Shown: positions 50,061 to 63,264, numbered from the stretch's first letter. The stretch is DNA of 64,000 nt from Channa striata (GCA_033026295.1 CM065179.1:24731275-24795274), one strand, 5' to 3'. Numbers and translations are program-made. The notes: generated by a model not told the origin, from the letters alone.

Positions 50061-51094
50061 TGTGACATGTGTGGCTACTATAGTAAGGAAATAGGTGTGT
50101 GACGTTGTCACTGTTTGTAGTGTTTTATTTTTATGGAATTTATCTTCTTACGTAACCTTACTCTGAAGTTTTTCTACCTAACCGTAACGCAGTAATTGTA
50201 TGCATAGAAAGTTGTTCCTGGTGCATCCAAAGGGCACATTCCTGGAGCATGTAATAGACACAACAAAGTACTGTACCAGTGGCATCAATATAACACGTGA
50301 AAGGACGTGAAAAAGAAGCACAATTAGATGCCTTAGGAAGCATCACTATCGTCGTTCTAGTGACTGGAGTAACTACGTGATAGGGATTGTGTTACATTCG
50401 CTCTTTACCTAAAGTAACACAGTGCAGTTTTAATGTGCTTTTAACTGGTAAAACTACTGTTTTACTACTATTTACTGGTGATACAATTAATACAGCACAG
50501 ATCCTCTCTGTGTTATGTGCTCAGTAACTGAAACTCATTTCCAGAAGCAACTCTTTGTAATGTGTGAGTGTGTGTCTTAACAAGAATCTCCCCGTACATG
50601 AAACTGGGAAATCAGACATGGGGACGGAAAGCATGTAGACAACTTTTTAACTATGCAGTTCACCTCAATAGGGGAGGTCTGGAAATATCACATAATCATT
50701 GTGCTAAAGAAATATTTACATGCATGTTTACTGAACAGTGTATTGATAATTAAGTTTGTCCAGCACATGCAAATAGTCTGTCCTTTGATAGTAATGTAGC
50801 AGCTTCAACAGAAAAGGCTCATTGACATGTATGTGCAAAATGTATATGTGATCCAAGTGACGAGTAAAGGTTCTTCTAATAAACACAATGATTCAGGCAG
50901 AACCTCTTGATTCCAAAACCTTAAATATCTTATTTAGCATAGTTTTAAATACCTGAAAGAACAGGTACTGTGGTATGCAGTGTGATGCTTGGGAATGGAT
51001 CACTTGTTTATTATTTGTCGTTTCTCAGTCTGAAGGCATATGAAGGCAACTTAGGCCATGTCCTTGTAAGAAGACGGCCTCTGAACTGGAACGC

Positions 51095-51130
51095 ATTTAC
51101 TTGATGCAAAGTATTTACTTGATGCAAAGC
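51095..51130. repeat. 18-bp tandem duplication
   Basis: ATTTACTTGATGCAAAGT is followed directly by ATTTACTTGATGCAAAGC. Confidence 0.9.
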
Positions 51131-52089
51131 CTAAAACCTACTGACCCTGTCATCATCGGCATTTTGAACACACAATGCAAAGGCTTGGTTGAACTGCGGG
51201 TATGAGTTTAGTCAGTGTCACATTAGCATAATGTACTACTGCACTCAACCTATCTCAACCAGTAACTGCAATTTCCATGAACAAGCTCTCAAAATAAAAA
51301 CAAATCTCCAGAGAGTGAAGTGGCCACTTTTCTCATGAAACAGGACCACAGCATGAGTCAACAAGGAATGCATCATTTAGACAAGCTCCCTTATGTGCAC
51401 GGACATGCTGGATGACGAGAGGAGAAGTGTGCGTGGGGAGAAAAGAAAAAGATGAGCAGTGAGTAGACGTGTGCAATGTAAATCAGAGCCTCTCGGTCTG
51501 AAGAGAGTGAACTGCTGGCACCTGACATACCCCTCCAAACACCACATCCCCACAGACCGCAAGGACTTCAGCCTCCACCACCAAGCTAGGAGAAAACAAT
51601 AAAGCAGCAAGACTCAAGATGTGGGAGGAGGTGAGGGGAAGAAAAAACAAATAAACTGTTCATTAAAGGTCAGAGGCAAAACGGTGTCATCTAATCCCTG
51701 CATTCATGCCATGTGACCTGACGACTTTCACTGATTTTAGACAAATAACAAGCTGTACTGCTTATGTGTCATTGTTGTTTGTTCTTATCCTGTCAAATCT
51801 CTGAGGTACAGTGAAGTCCTACTGATTAGAGGTTGAAAGATGCTGTGGAGTGGAGCCCAGAACCGCAGGAAAACTGGAATTCTAATATCATCCCTTTATA
51901 GCTCACACATAACATGTTGATCTGCTGTGGTGCCTGACAGAATAAGCACCATTACTCTCAGGCTGCATCATGCGAGGCAATTTGCTTAGGACTGACACGT
52001 CCTTATCACTGTCTGGCGGGTCTGTGTGTGTTATGGGGGGTTGGGTCATTAGAGACGATATACCAGGGTCACTTCATTGCATCCAAATC

Positions 52090-52560
52090 TTTTTCGGCTT
52101 TTTTTTTTTTTTGGTGCGCACACACGCGCGTACAAATACCGCATTCATCCAGTTTTCTATGGTGATGGTGCCCCCGCAGCGGCCGACGGGCGCAACTTTC
52201 CTCCTTCTGAATCGTAGAGAGCGAATAGAGAGACTGTATTCACCACAAACACGCGCCCGCGATCACTCACAGTTCTTTTCAATCCCTAACCCTAGCAATC
52301 AGCCTGAGAAGAGGGTTTGCTCTTTTTCATTAACAAGAAAAGAAATAAGCGGGAGTATATTTGAATATATGTAATTTCAGAATAAATGATGAGGACGTGA
52401 GAGGCCACCTCTGCTTCTTGTGTTCTGTATTGAGAATGATTGAAATGCATGTTTTTCTTTCGAGCGGAGAAGATTGCGTTGAGCGGTCCCGGTTGAAGAT
52501 TTACACGCAGGTGGTGACCGACGGGCGGTCGGATGTATGATGTGTTGCCATTTCATACAT
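52090..52560. promoter_or_regulatory. CpG-containing patch upstream or downstream of candidate nlgn1 exon 1
   Basis: Clusters of CpG appear at 52114-52132 (GTGCGCACACACGCGCG), 52178-52193 (CGCAGCGGCCGACGGGCG), 52251-52262 and 52510-52532 (GACCGACGGGCGGTCGG, itself an inverted repeat). Together with 53070-53725 it forms the most CpG-dense 1.6 kb of the window, as expected of a vertebrate promoter neighbourhood. No exon could be fixed within it. Confidence 0.35.
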
Positions 52561-53071
52561 TTCTATAGTAGGCAAACATTGTCTGAGAAATGAAACCCAT
52601 CACTCAGCCATTCTGGCCAAAGGTGTTTTTTCGAAATCGGGCTATTTTGAGCAGCTTGCTTGCTGTCGAGACAGTGTGAGCTCTGTGCGTCCATGCGCTT
52701 GGAAACGTGAGAGAGCCCAAACTGGAAGAGAAGAAGCTGGGGGGGGTGTGCTGTGTTAGGGGACGTTTCCAACAGCCTACCCAATGCACACTTCTTCTCA
52801 TCACTAACCCTCTTGCACTAAGCACAATTAACGGCATGTGCAGGAGAAGACGACATTCATTCTGTCAACCTTCACTTGAACTTGTCCTCCACAATCTTCA
52901 GCACTGCATCTGCCTCATTTTGCCCAGTAAATCATGAACTGAGACCATCCGCTCTTCTGCACCACAGTTGCTTGTTTTACTATTTTTTGAACATGTAAAG
53001 TGTCAAAGCCCACAGCAGAATGTAAAATGCGTGTCGGAGCTTGTAGAATTAAAGTCTGAATGTGTATTTAC

Positions 53072-53690
53072 CCTTATGGAAGGATCACATCCGCTGCTTT
53101 TTTCCACCTCAAACAATATTCCTCTGTGCGTTATGTCCCGTTAGGATAAGGTGCATTCCTTCCAAAAGCCACATATCCCCCTTAGAAAGAATAAAATAAA
53201 ATAAAATATCCGGACGTTTAAGCTTTAAAAATAAGCCTGGGAAATAAAGACTGGCGCACTTTTTACTCCAGAGGATAGAAACTCGGGTTAAATGCAGTCC
53301 AACATTTACACAGGCGCGGAAACAAATCAGGAAAACCCTTTTTAGTCCAAAAAACAAGTCCGTTGTTGATCCCAAAACATTTTTAGTCACAACTGTAATA
53401 AGAATAATATTCTCCTAGTAAGAAAAGACCAGTGCCTGCGGGTCTTTTGACGCGCAGCGGTCTACATGTTAATGACGGAGATGTTGGAGAAAAAGAAACA
53501 ACAGTGGGATTTTTCCCCCCATCGTCCGCTCCTCACGATTCAAGCTGCACTTGGCTGGTAAACCACCGTCCTCTCTCTCCGCTCTCTCCTTCCCCCCCGT
53601 CCTCCTCCTCCTCCTCTTCTCCTCCAGTCCTCAGTCTCTCTCGGCAGCTTTCATGGAGCAGAGACGCGCCTAGCGGACTCGGAAGGAACT
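53072..53690 (-). other. nlgn1: candidate nlgn1 non-coding first exon
   Basis: Reading on the minus strand from the GC box, the sequence is purine-rich with GAGAGAGCGGAGAGAGAGGA and GGAGGAGGAGGAGG, typical of 5' UTRs of synaptic genes. It then becomes unique sequence with CpGs (CCGCTGCGCGTC, TTCCGCGCCTG). A plausible donor AAGG|GTAAAT lies at 53072/53071. The strand and distance fit nlgn1, whose coding exon has a leader that must be joined to an upstream exon. Start and end are both estimates; there may be more than one 5' exon. Confidence 0.35.
53600..53625. repeat. (TCC)n / (GGA)n run
   Basis: About eight trinucleotide units inside the putative 5' UTR; on the minus strand it would give a GGA-rich leader. 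Confidence 0.85.
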
Positions 53691-53710
53691 CCACTGCTAA
53701 AGTTAATCTC

Positions 53711-53724
53711 CACCCCGCCCCCAC
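53711..53724 (-). promoter_or_regulatory. GC box (Sp1/KLF-like)
   Basis: Minus-strand GTGGGGGCGGGGTG contains a consensus GGGGCGGGG. It lies just upstream of the purine-rich putative 5' UTR of nlgn1. No TATA box at the usual spacing is convincing, consistent with a CpG-type promoter. Confidence 0.5.
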
Positions 53725-54207
53725 TCCTCTTAAAGCTGTAAGAGAATATATGTGTGTCTTAGAGATGAAAAACAACGGACCATGTCTGACAATAGAATCA
53801 GTCAAAATAAATAAATAAAGTTGACCACCTGCCAAAGAAGGATTTCGAGGAAAAAATAAGAAATGAATTAAAAGATAGTCTTAAGTAATAAAATTTGTAC
53901 TAAAAGTAGTTAATCTACCTCAATCTTCCTCACTTTATGCTTGGAACACAGAGAACAATAGGTAGAAAACTTATTCAGAAGCCCTTAGAAAAAGAGAGCA
54001 ACAACACTGTCTTATGCTTGTTTCAAGTTGGAATATGACAAATGTGAATGAAAGTGGCAAGTTCTTCGCAAAAACATATTTTCTGACAAAAATAAAAAGT
54101 TCATTTTCTTCGCTCAGTTACTCAGTTAATACATTGACTTATTCTTGTCTGAGTGTGTTTGTGCAAGCGACAGCATGTTAGGCTTTTATCATCTTTAAAG
54201 GGTAGTA

Positions 54208-54330
54208 ACGCACCCTGATGTCTAATGGTTAAGGTGCATGCCACATAACCTCAGCATGTTTGTTTGGAGTCAAAGTCAGGAGCTTTCTCCCATGAGTCCT
54301 GTCTGCTCTCAAGGCAGAAATAAGTTGGAA
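54208..54330 (+). mobile_element. tRNA-derived SINE, diverged
   Basis: CCTGATGTCTAATGGTTAAG, GTGCATGCCACATAACCTCA and TTTCTCCCATGAGTCCTGTC then TGCTCTCAAGGCAGAAATAA follow the layout of a fish SINE whose head is 'cagtGGTTAAgGtgcatgccacataacc…' and whose tail is '…TCCTGTCTCTC…AATAAAGGCA'. The B box is degraded. Confidence 0.55.
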
Positions 54331-54384
54331 CAATTCATGTTTATAAGTTCTAAAATACGTTTTTTTTTAAATCTACAGGCAAAA

Positions 54385-54675
54385 AATTTCAAGACAGCCC
54401 TCACAGCTAGAAGGTCACGGGTGCGTGGCCCAGCTGTATGTGTGGGTTTCTTCCCAGTCTAAAAACATGCACATTAGGTTAATTGGCAACCTGTAGCTGT
54501 GATTGTGAGTGCAAATGGATCTCTGCCTGAGTGTGTTTCTCTCTGGCCCTGAGATAGTACAGGCCAGGGTGGACCCCGCCTCTCACCCGATGACAGCTGG
54601 CATAGGCATCCAGTCACCCCCTCCCCAACCACCCCCGTGACCCAAATAGCATAAACAGTTACAGATAATAAATGG
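54385..54675 (+). mobile_element. teleost SINE-like repeat (same family as 44935-45175)
   Basis: Starts with the SINE phrase CACAGCTAGAAGGTCACGGG (degenerate B-box region) and continues with GGGTTTCTTCCCAGTC, AAAACATGCACATTAGGTTA, CCAGGGTGGACCCCGCCTCT, GACAGCTGGCATAGGC, and ends in CAGTTACAGATAATAAATGG. More complete than the copy at 44.9 kb, but with a deletion in the middle. Confidence 0.7.
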
Positions 54676-56144
54676 ATCCAAACCCAGGTGATAAATTCAT
54701 GCATCACATTCTTTAAAATTACCCATTATTTATTCACTCCCAAAGTTGACATACTAAAACACAACCAAAGCATTTAAAACAAACACGGGGAACCATTTAG
54801 GGGAAGAGCAATGATACATAGTTGTAAAGTACATACCCTCAACCACACCAAATAATAAAAGGACTCTTAGTGTATATCCACTCTTTACAATCTATCAGCC
54901 ACTGAAGCAGCTCATGATGTGGTGGTCCTGATGATACCTGACCACATGCTAAAATGATTCATTATTCTAAAAATGCTCGGTAAACAGGGCACACACACAC
55001 ACACGACATGTAGTGTAACCGAGACTAAGCTGGGATAAACAGCCTCCTTTGCTTTCCAGAACTAGACTGACTGCTCTAACAACCGTTTTAGTTTTACCCC
55101 TTCCAGATATTTTTGTTTTCCATTTTTTTAAATTAGTTTTACAACAGGATATATTCATTTCAGTTTTTTTTGTTTGGCCACTTTGCTCTTTTTGAGTGTA
55201 TGGACACCTCAGCTTAGTTTTACAATATAGAAGAAATGTATCATTTCATTGATATGCAGACCATACACAGCTGTAGTTCCTGTGAAGCAGAACGACCCTT
55301 GTGGCCTGGCCTCTCAACCTATGTCTTGCTGATAAGAAGTTTTGGATGTCACAAAACTTTCTACATCTAAACGAAAGGGGATTCTGAGAATGTGTGGGTC
55401 CCTCAAAGCCGTGTTACACTGTGGGGCTGTTTGATGCATGACCCTGAATGTTAACCTATGGCTGCACTAAATTTGTGATTCTAAATTACTTTTTGCACTA
55501 ACATGATTCAGACTTGTAAAACAGTAAAAGTATTTAGCTTAAATCAGGGGTTAAATTGAGTGCAACCTTATAGTTATCAGAGTTGACACATGCTTCTCCC
55601 TCAGCAGACTAGCAGGGTAGTCAGCACAGACAAGGGTCATACAGTGTGTGACACCTGCTGAGCCAGTATGTTTTTGCAAATACCCAGACAACGTATTCTC
55701 CTAATAGCCAGCGCTTGACTTGCTTCCCCCGTCCATTTGAATATGACACTGAAAATGAAATGCTTATCCAATCCAATCTGGTTATCTCAGATTATTTGAC
55801 CCCGCTTCTCACCAGGGCAGTGGTACATCAAGCTGGGCAATATGTCATCATTTTCCCGTCACCCACTGTTACCCCTTCAACTGGCGACTGATATGATTAT
55901 CATTAAGCTACTCTGCACATCATATTGTGCAACAACCACAGACACACAGACATGCGCACATCTTGTGTCATGCTTGTGTGAGTCATGTTTGATTTCCCTA
56001 AGTGCATTGACTTGTGATTTGATGGAGCATTCTTAAATCACAAGCTACATCCACACCAGCTCAAATGTTCAAGACCTACCAGTGTGACAAACAGATTAAC
56101 TCACTCAACATTCTTTTTAAACAATTTTTAAACAACAATATTTA

Positions 56145-56253
56145 CAATATAAAGTAACAACTAATTTCCATAACAGTTGTTACTTTCCAATATAAAGTAA
56201 CAACTAATTTCCATAACAGTTGTTACTTTACAATATAAAGTGACAACTAATTT
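56145..56253. repeat. 43-bp tandem repeat of perfect hairpin units (2.5 copies)
   Basis: Unit starts at 56145, 56188 and 56231 (period exactly 43). Within each full unit AAAGTAACAACT and AGTTGTTACTTT are exact 12-base reverse complements separated by 12 bases. The third copy stops after the left arm plus AATTT and has one substitution (GTGAC for GTAAC). Non-coding. Origin unknown: perhaps a locally amplified MITE fragment. Confidence 0.9.
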
Positions 56254-59200
56254 GAGACACAGTAGGTTGTTATCATGCACCAGACCTTTGATAAATTCAT
56301 TAAAATAATACACACACAGCTACAACTTCATTACAATTAGGCACAAAAACTAAAAATCCACACAAAAAATCAAGTGGGTTTGGGAAAAGGATGTGATTTG
56401 GGTAGGAAAAGAAATGAAAACCCTCTTGCTTCTGCCATATTTAACATAGACACTAGATGTCACCATTTACCACACACACCAATAAAAACACAACTGGCAG
56501 GTAGTAGGTGGTCTATTACATCACAACTATGGGCATGATAAATGTCAAAGTGGCTTTTATGCTGCACATTATGACTGCATTCAGTAATTTTCAAAACAGT
56601 GGGCTTTGAAAATGACAAAGCAGCTGATATATAGGCAATAATTCCTGCAAGATTTACAATGTACGTGTACAAATGTCAAATAAACTTGACTAACGGAGAA
56701 CAGATGAGTAAAGTGGTATTGTACTTTAATGAAATTATATGTATAATTAATTACATTAGGTAGTCAGTCACATTGTCTATTCTGCATCTCTAGTTGAACA
56801 ACATATGATGTGCTAGTGGAGGATGTAAGAGCAATTTTGGAATCATTTTCAATGTAAATTGTAAATTGTAAAAACGTGCTTATATAGCGCTAACAATGTC
56901 ATAACAATCCTGATCGTGAACAAACAGTGCAGTTTAGATCTCAACAAAAAGACATTGTCACACATGCCTGGGTGGCTCTAACCCTTATGTTGCCATAATC
57001 AAACTGTTCCAGACCTAGAGCTGGTGATATGTGTAAGTAAGTAATGGTGCACTGACTATGAACTATAAAGGATGGCTTCATCTCCCCTCACTCTGGCCTC
57101 CATAGCCTACTAACTTTTGCAGACAGCAATAAGCGAAATAAGACATCCTTCAGCATGGTAAACCAGAAACAGTGTCTGGCTCACCAGAGGAGCAAGATAA
57201 CTCTTCAGTTTATCTTTTGCACCAAGCTTTTTACTAAGGCCACTAGAGGGCTTTTTACAGACGTGGTTTGGAGCCACTTTTAAATTGGAGTCATGCTGTT
57301 ATGTTTTTTGTGGGAGAACAGTGATGCCCTTCCTCATCCTTTGTAAACACATTTAGTCTCTGACCTTGAGATGAAAAACTGTCCCTAATATTTTTTTAAA
57401 AAGAGTGTCTTAGGAAGACTTTGGGCTCAGATTGAGCCATCTAGTGAATCTCTGCACTCGGCAGAGATAACAGTAATGGTGTTTCCTAGCCCATTTACCA
57501 TTACTCAAAACCTGCCCACAGTGGTGATTAAACAACAGCCCACCGTTTCTTCTTCTCAGAGAATATAATTATGTCCAGTAACTGGCTTTGTGAATTGCCC
57601 TGTCGATTAACCCACTCACACTATTGTTCTTCATACTGGTGTTAATAACATTAGGCCCAGCAAAGAGTGAAGTCATAATGAGATCTTTAAAGTCTTGTGA
57701 GTACTTAGCAGAGTCTAAATTGTTGTTGTTGTTTCTCAAGATCCAGACCTATACAACAGAAAGAAACATGGATTTTTAACTTCTCTACCTGGTCATCACA
57801 GTCTAAACATTTAAAGAATGTGCTTTTATGTGTATCAGATCTTTCAAGAATATTTTTCCCCAATCTAAGAGATAATGTCTTATAATCTTAAGGAGTCACA
57901 AGCTATTAAAAAACCCACTAGATTTGCCTTACAGGCCAAGTTATTTTTTGGCACACAATTTGACATGCATTTCTCTTAAAAAAAAGTATTGGGTTAGTGA
58001 TAGTTTTTGTTGTAAAATGTGCAAAAGAAATTGCTAATTAACCCAAATTTTAATTAATAGTTGAATATTAGGATTCAGGTGGATCAAGATAAACCATCCT
58101 ATTTTTTAAGAAATGATCGTATTAGTCTGAATATATTTTTTCTATAAATATGTGGGTTATATTATATATAGGAACAAATGAATTAAGTGGTAAAACTTAA
58201 TTCTTAAAACATCTTATTTTTATATCTAATCTGTGCCCCTATTTTAAAGCCTGAAACCCAGTCTGGGTGAAACGTCATTACAAATTTACAACAATCGATG
58301 GTGATTGTAAAGTAAGACAATACCCTTAGTTCACAGCTGACTGAACCCTTATTTAGTTCTTTTTTGCTCCTCGAAGAGATTTACAGCAAAAATGAAATGA
58401 ATAGTGTGGACTGTGAGGCTTCTGCTGCTGCTAAATTAAACTTTAACATTTTACTTTTGTTTAAGTTTTTAGGGAGTTGTTGCATTGAAACCTAATCACA
58501 CACACAGGGCAGTGGAGTTGAACCTGGCTCTCAAGGTGTGGCCACTTGTGTTGTGTGATGACTCTTATGTGATAATTAAAAAAACGACATTTTAACTACA
58601 TAACCTTAGTACATAACCCAAATCTAACACTGAGGTGTTGCGGAGCAAAAAAACTAACCAAAAAAAAAGCCCAAAGGGCCACATTTTTGTATTTGTTTTG
58701 GTTTTGGTTTGGCATTTTAAGTAACCATTTTGATGTCAGTGCTAAAATCTGTGTAGTTTCACCTGTTAAGCCTGCCTCCCTAAGTTGGGGCACTATCTCA
58801 AACGTTTTTTTTGAGACAATTGGGACAAACAACTAGTGCTGCATTAGTGCAAATTCTTCAGCCAGGTGCCAGTGACCATTAAGAAACAGCAGAAGGTAAA
58901 ATAAATTATAAGAAGGGATAACATTAGTTATATATTTTTTCAATTCAACTTTCAATAAAGTAGAATTAAAAAAAACGTAGAAAAGAAAATGGAGATATTC
59001 ATGGTTTGTTTATAACAGGAAGCAGATTTTGTGAGGGTCAGAAATTTTTTCCACTCAGATGATTTACAAGCACATCACATTATGTTTTCCTAAACCAACT
59101 CCACTACAAACATTTTACCTGTTTCACTCCTGACTCAGGAAATATGACTTTTTTTTACTGTAGTCTGTAGGTTTTCAGGGTCGGTTTCATCACATCTCTG

Positions 59201-59777
59201 CCTCCACAACTGCATTCAGCTGTGTGTGGGTGAAAATGCACAAAGCAGCAGCATCTATCTATGCATATGCAAACAGCAGAGAAAATTTCAGTGGTGCTAC
59301 AAGGACTCTCCTGTGACACCCCCATTCACAAATGCAGAAACAGACCAGTAGTGCAACCCACACCTCAAGCACCTTCATAACTGCTTAGTCGCATATATGC
59401 GCACACACACACATTTATATTCATGATGGTTGTGTCACCTGGTCCTAAGTTTAGACATGGTGGTACAAACACACACACACACTACCTTCCACTGACAGGT
59501 ACGGATCTCTAATCATCCTTCACGCAAAATGCCTCAGATGAGAAACTACACCCCCACACCCCTGTAATGCCACGCCCAAAGTGTGTGTCACGCCTATCCA
59601 CAAATTCTTCAAGGCTTACAAAGCCAATAGCATCCATCCATTTTGCCTAACTTGTGTTTTCTGACCTTATTCTTAGCACATTTGCTATAGCCAATATTCT
59701 GAATGCTAAAAATGGAGCTTTTTGTCAGTTAATAATAAAAAAAAAACATAATTCTTTTGGTATATTTTATGGTCTGT

Positions 59778-59992
59778 GGACAAGCTGGTAAATGTGCGCT
59801 TATATCCAAAGTGCTTTACAATATAGTTTCTTATTCACTCCGTCACATACACTCATACACCAATGGCAATGGCTGCCATGCAGGGTGCTCAGTGTCTTGC
59901 ACAAGGACACTTCAACACATATCAAGGGGGGACTGAGGATTGAACCACTCACCATGTGACCTGTACTGCTACAGCCGCCCCCCGAAGGACAA
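59778..59992 (-). mobile_element. tRNA-derived SINE
   Basis: The plus strand reads CTTATATCCAAAGTGCTTTA, ATGGCTGCCATGCAGGGTGC, CAGTGTCTTGCACAAGGACA, CTTCAACACATATC, GGATTGAACCACTCACCATG, and ends in ACAGCCGCCCC. On the minus strand this is a GGGGCGGCTGTAGCAGT head, a B-box-like GGTTCAATCC, then the usual body and the 'gcactttggatataagcgc' tail. Best-preserved SINE in the window. Confidence 0.75.
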
Positions 59993-60590
59993 GTTTGCAA
60001 AGACAGGTTTGTGAAACTCTTATTTGCTTTGCATTATGCACGCAGTTGTTCTGATCTGCTGGGCAGATTGGAAAGTAGTGAAAGTGTGTTTTAAAAGGTG
60101 ATTTGTAAATAACTACTTTACATAATGCTTAAACATTACTATTTGAATTAACTGGAACAATTTGACACATTATGCAAGTGAAAGCTGTGTTAGTTAAACT
60201 GACTTTTATCTATCAGTGTCTGAAAGTCCTGTTGTGACCTTCAGTGTGGAGAAATGACATGTCTCCTAGTGATAATGGCTTGTCTTGCCATTTTCTGCCC
60301 CTCTTTCATCATCTCATTGCATCTTTCTTTCACTTCCCTGTTGATGTGATTGTTATTCCATCAGTGAGGACTCGGGGTGGCCTTGCTGGTATTTCATCAT
60401 ATTTGGACACAGATTTGCCTGTTGTGTTCACAGTGGGGATTTCTGTAACCCCCCTCATATTTTGGCTTAATTGACTGAGAGAACAGGCTGTTAACATTTG
60501 CAAATTCCTAAGAAGCAAACCCACTTCTGATAAACTGCAAGGTTTGACTTTGAATTAAATGAATAGTGTTTGGTGGGGTGGGCTTAGGAT

Positions 60591-60629
60591 GTAGGGTTAC
60601 CCTGACATGGAGGTACAGAATAACCCTAC
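60591..60629. repeat. inverted repeat with telomere-like motif
   Basis: GTAGGGTTA (60591-60599) and TAACCCTAC (60621-60629) are exact reverse complements with a 21-base loop. It is followed by a G-rich GAGGCCCGGGGGGTCC stretch. Confidence 0.7.
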
Positions 60630-60679
60630 CGGGCAGAGGCCCGGGGGGTCCAAGGTGTCATTGGTGACATAAACATAAC

Positions 60680-61060
60680 AGACAAAGCTGATAAAAAGAG
60701 AAAGAAAATGACCAAAAAGAGAAAACAAAAAGATGGAAAACAAAAATACATAGGCTGACTAAAATTGACACCAGATAATTAAAAGGAGACATACTGTATA
60801 GGACACAAATCACTAAAAAAGAAATGGGGAGTGTCTAAAAGGAGACAAAAAAGCAGATGTCTAAAATGAGATGGGTACAATAAGACCAAAGAGAGACCCT
60901 CAAAAAAAAAAACCCTAAAACTGCTGCAAAGTCTAAGTAACCACTAAACCAGCAACACATGGCTTTAAATAACTACAAAGGAACAAAACTACTAAAAATA
61001 AACAACAAGAAATTCTACCTCAAAAATGCAAAACAAGTAGATGCAAACCAAAGTTAGGGA
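60680..61060. repeat. degenerate A-rich minisatellite-like region
   Basis: Repeated, diverged AAAAAGAGA / ATGACCAAAAAGAGA / ACTACAAA units (for example near 60695, 60836, 60880, 60970). Fish genomes often carry 'ACGACCACAAAGAGACAAA' type minisatellites and this looks like an old one. No exact period can be fixed by eye. Confidence 0.45.
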
Positions 61061-63264
61061 CAATACAAAACTAGTGATGGAATCACATTATGGAGAAAGA
61101 AACAATCTGCTTCTGATCCTGTGGAGATTTTGTTAGAAACGGCTGTTTCTGGAACAGGTTCACTGATTGATTTATTGATAACATACTTCATGATAGGAGC
61201 AAGAGTATGCATTCTAAGCTGAACAGAAACATTTTCTCTCCAAATTTAAACAATAATGCATCTAATTTGTAGGAGCCTCATCATGGAGCAAGGCAATGAT
61301 CCAAAAACAAACTGTCAGCTTAACAAAGGTTTTAGACCAGACCTCAACCTAACATGTATTTTACCTGCTGAAGAGGAGACTTAAGGAAGAAGCAAATCAA
61401 AAGAAGAAAATAACAATTTGGTGTTGGCAGTGAGTCACAGGCTGATGCAGTTGTTCCAAGCAAGAGATGCAGTATGTAACTGAACTGAAAAAGCTTTTTC
61501 ATTATTCCACTTATAATATGTCTGATGTGATTCAAACGCTGCTGTGTTTCACATGTTCAAGACACAAACCAGGAAAAAAGGAAAAAAAAAAAACTTTCAT
61601 CTAATCACCTTTTGACCTTAAACCCAAATGACTTTAACATTTAGCAAACCCAAGTGAATTGGCTTTGCTTTTATAAAAAATTGCTAACTGAAAATAAAAC
61701 TGTGAATATAAATACTCTATAAATGATTAATCTATCACCAAGAGGAGATTATGGCCTTCACCCATTCACTACCATTACCTTCATGGGTCTGTGTGCTAAT
61801 CAGGGTCCTGATTTGAGCCCCCAACTCTTTTACCACCATGTTCCAGTCCAACCATTTTTCTTTTGTGCTCACTATTTCAATGAATGGCATTTAACAACTT
61901 TCTGATAGAAATGTATTAGTCAATATAGTGATGCCAGCGCTATAAAATGTTTTGACATAATCATGATAGCTGCTGATGCAGATGCGCGTTAGGTCCATGT
62001 ACAGCTAACATTACCGTAAATTTCCAATGTTGTGCACAGACCAAACAAGTAAATTGAATGCTCTTTACATGCACCATATCCACATCATGTTAGGAGTGTG
62101 TATGTGTGGAATGTGTCTGTGTAAGTAGTAGTAGTAGGAGTGTAGTAGGAAAAGAAGCAGTAGTTTGAGCGGACAAGTGATATGTGTCTTTTCAATGCCT
62201 TGACCTACTAAGCCTATGCCTGAACCTTATTTCTTGTTTGCTTTATTTTTAAGTTATAGAATACTTAACATTAATAATCAGTCTCCGCAAAACCTTTTTT
62301 TAAGGCAATTAAAAAAGAAAGATTTGATGACAACTAGTCTGAACCCTGACAAGGTAGAATGTAGAGTCACTGGATCTCCTGTAGTTTCAATGTACAGTAT
62401 TTGCCCTTAAGTTTGTTGCCAAATTTCAAAATCAGGACTATGAGCTAAGCAACTTTATTTTACCTTGGTAACATGTTCAAATGCACTGCACAAAAAACTA
62501 GTTCCACTGTTTCTGAGATAGATTGAACAGCAGGTTTCTGAGCAGAAGTCAATGATGTTGGATAGAAACATTCATTTTGAGCCATTCTGACACGCACCAG
62601 GAGGCTTCAGTATGATGTACATGCAGCAGAAGCAGTGTAATCAACATGTCTGCTTGATAACAACAACCATCTTTGGGTGCCTTTGCCAATGTGATAATAG
62701 CAGTTATTTGTCCCAGTAGGACCAAGTATTTGTGCACTACAACTGATCAATCAATCATTTGAGGAGCAGGAAACACCAACTGGAGAAATGTGTAAGGCTA
62801 AAACACAAAAGGTAGCATGCCACATGTGTGTGACTGAGTGAGACTAAACGAGTGACAAAGTGTGTGTGCGTGTGTGTGTATTTGTAAAACACACTCTGTG
62901 AGTCAGTTTGGCTGGGCACGTGTGGTTGTGTGTCTTCAGGCCAAATCTGTGAGAGGCCAGATGTTAGTGGAGACAGCAAGAGTCTGGGGACTGGCTGCCA
63001 TTGCCAAGTAAACAAATGCACATGCACACACCCAAACACACTCATAATCTCTATTCAGACAAACATTCACAGAGATGCAAGTTCTTAGTGCAACCGATGA
63101 GCCTTACACACAGTTTCTCCAGTAAAATGCTTTCTCACACAAGAACAAACAAAATTTACTTGTAGTGCCAAATATGATTTAAATTTGCCAAACATTGACC
63201 ACAACAACAGGGACTACTACCATATATATATATTTGTACCAGTGGGGAAGAAACTGTTTTTGAA

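Larger units (their letters stand above)
23985..53071 (-). other. nlgn1: probable nlgn1 5'-UTR intron
   Basis: If the promoter and first exon lie near 53.1-53.7 kb, this 29-kb stretch is the first intron. Apart from the repeats and candidate elements listed, long parts (24840-26470, 27810-29000, 30300-32370, 34990-36780, 38190-40160, 41470-43780, 45790-47740, 47960-49950, 50070-52080) are AT-rich unique DNA in which I see no exon, RNA gene or known element. The short open frames in them carry no recognisable domain. Confidence 0.5.

Noticed and set aside
52604..52937. Three overlapping 70-80 codon frames
   Set aside because: Open on both strands, no recognisable protein, close to the CpG-rich promoter area; composition explains them.
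53432..53835. Open frames on both strands over the 53.5-kb GC-rich region
   Set aside because: Antiparallel shadows over a (TCC)n/(GGA)n run; the area is better explained as a promoter and 5' UTR.
60591..60629. Interstitial telomeric repeat suggested by AGGGTTA/TAACCCT
   Set aside because: Only one unit per arm; no tandem TTAGGG array.
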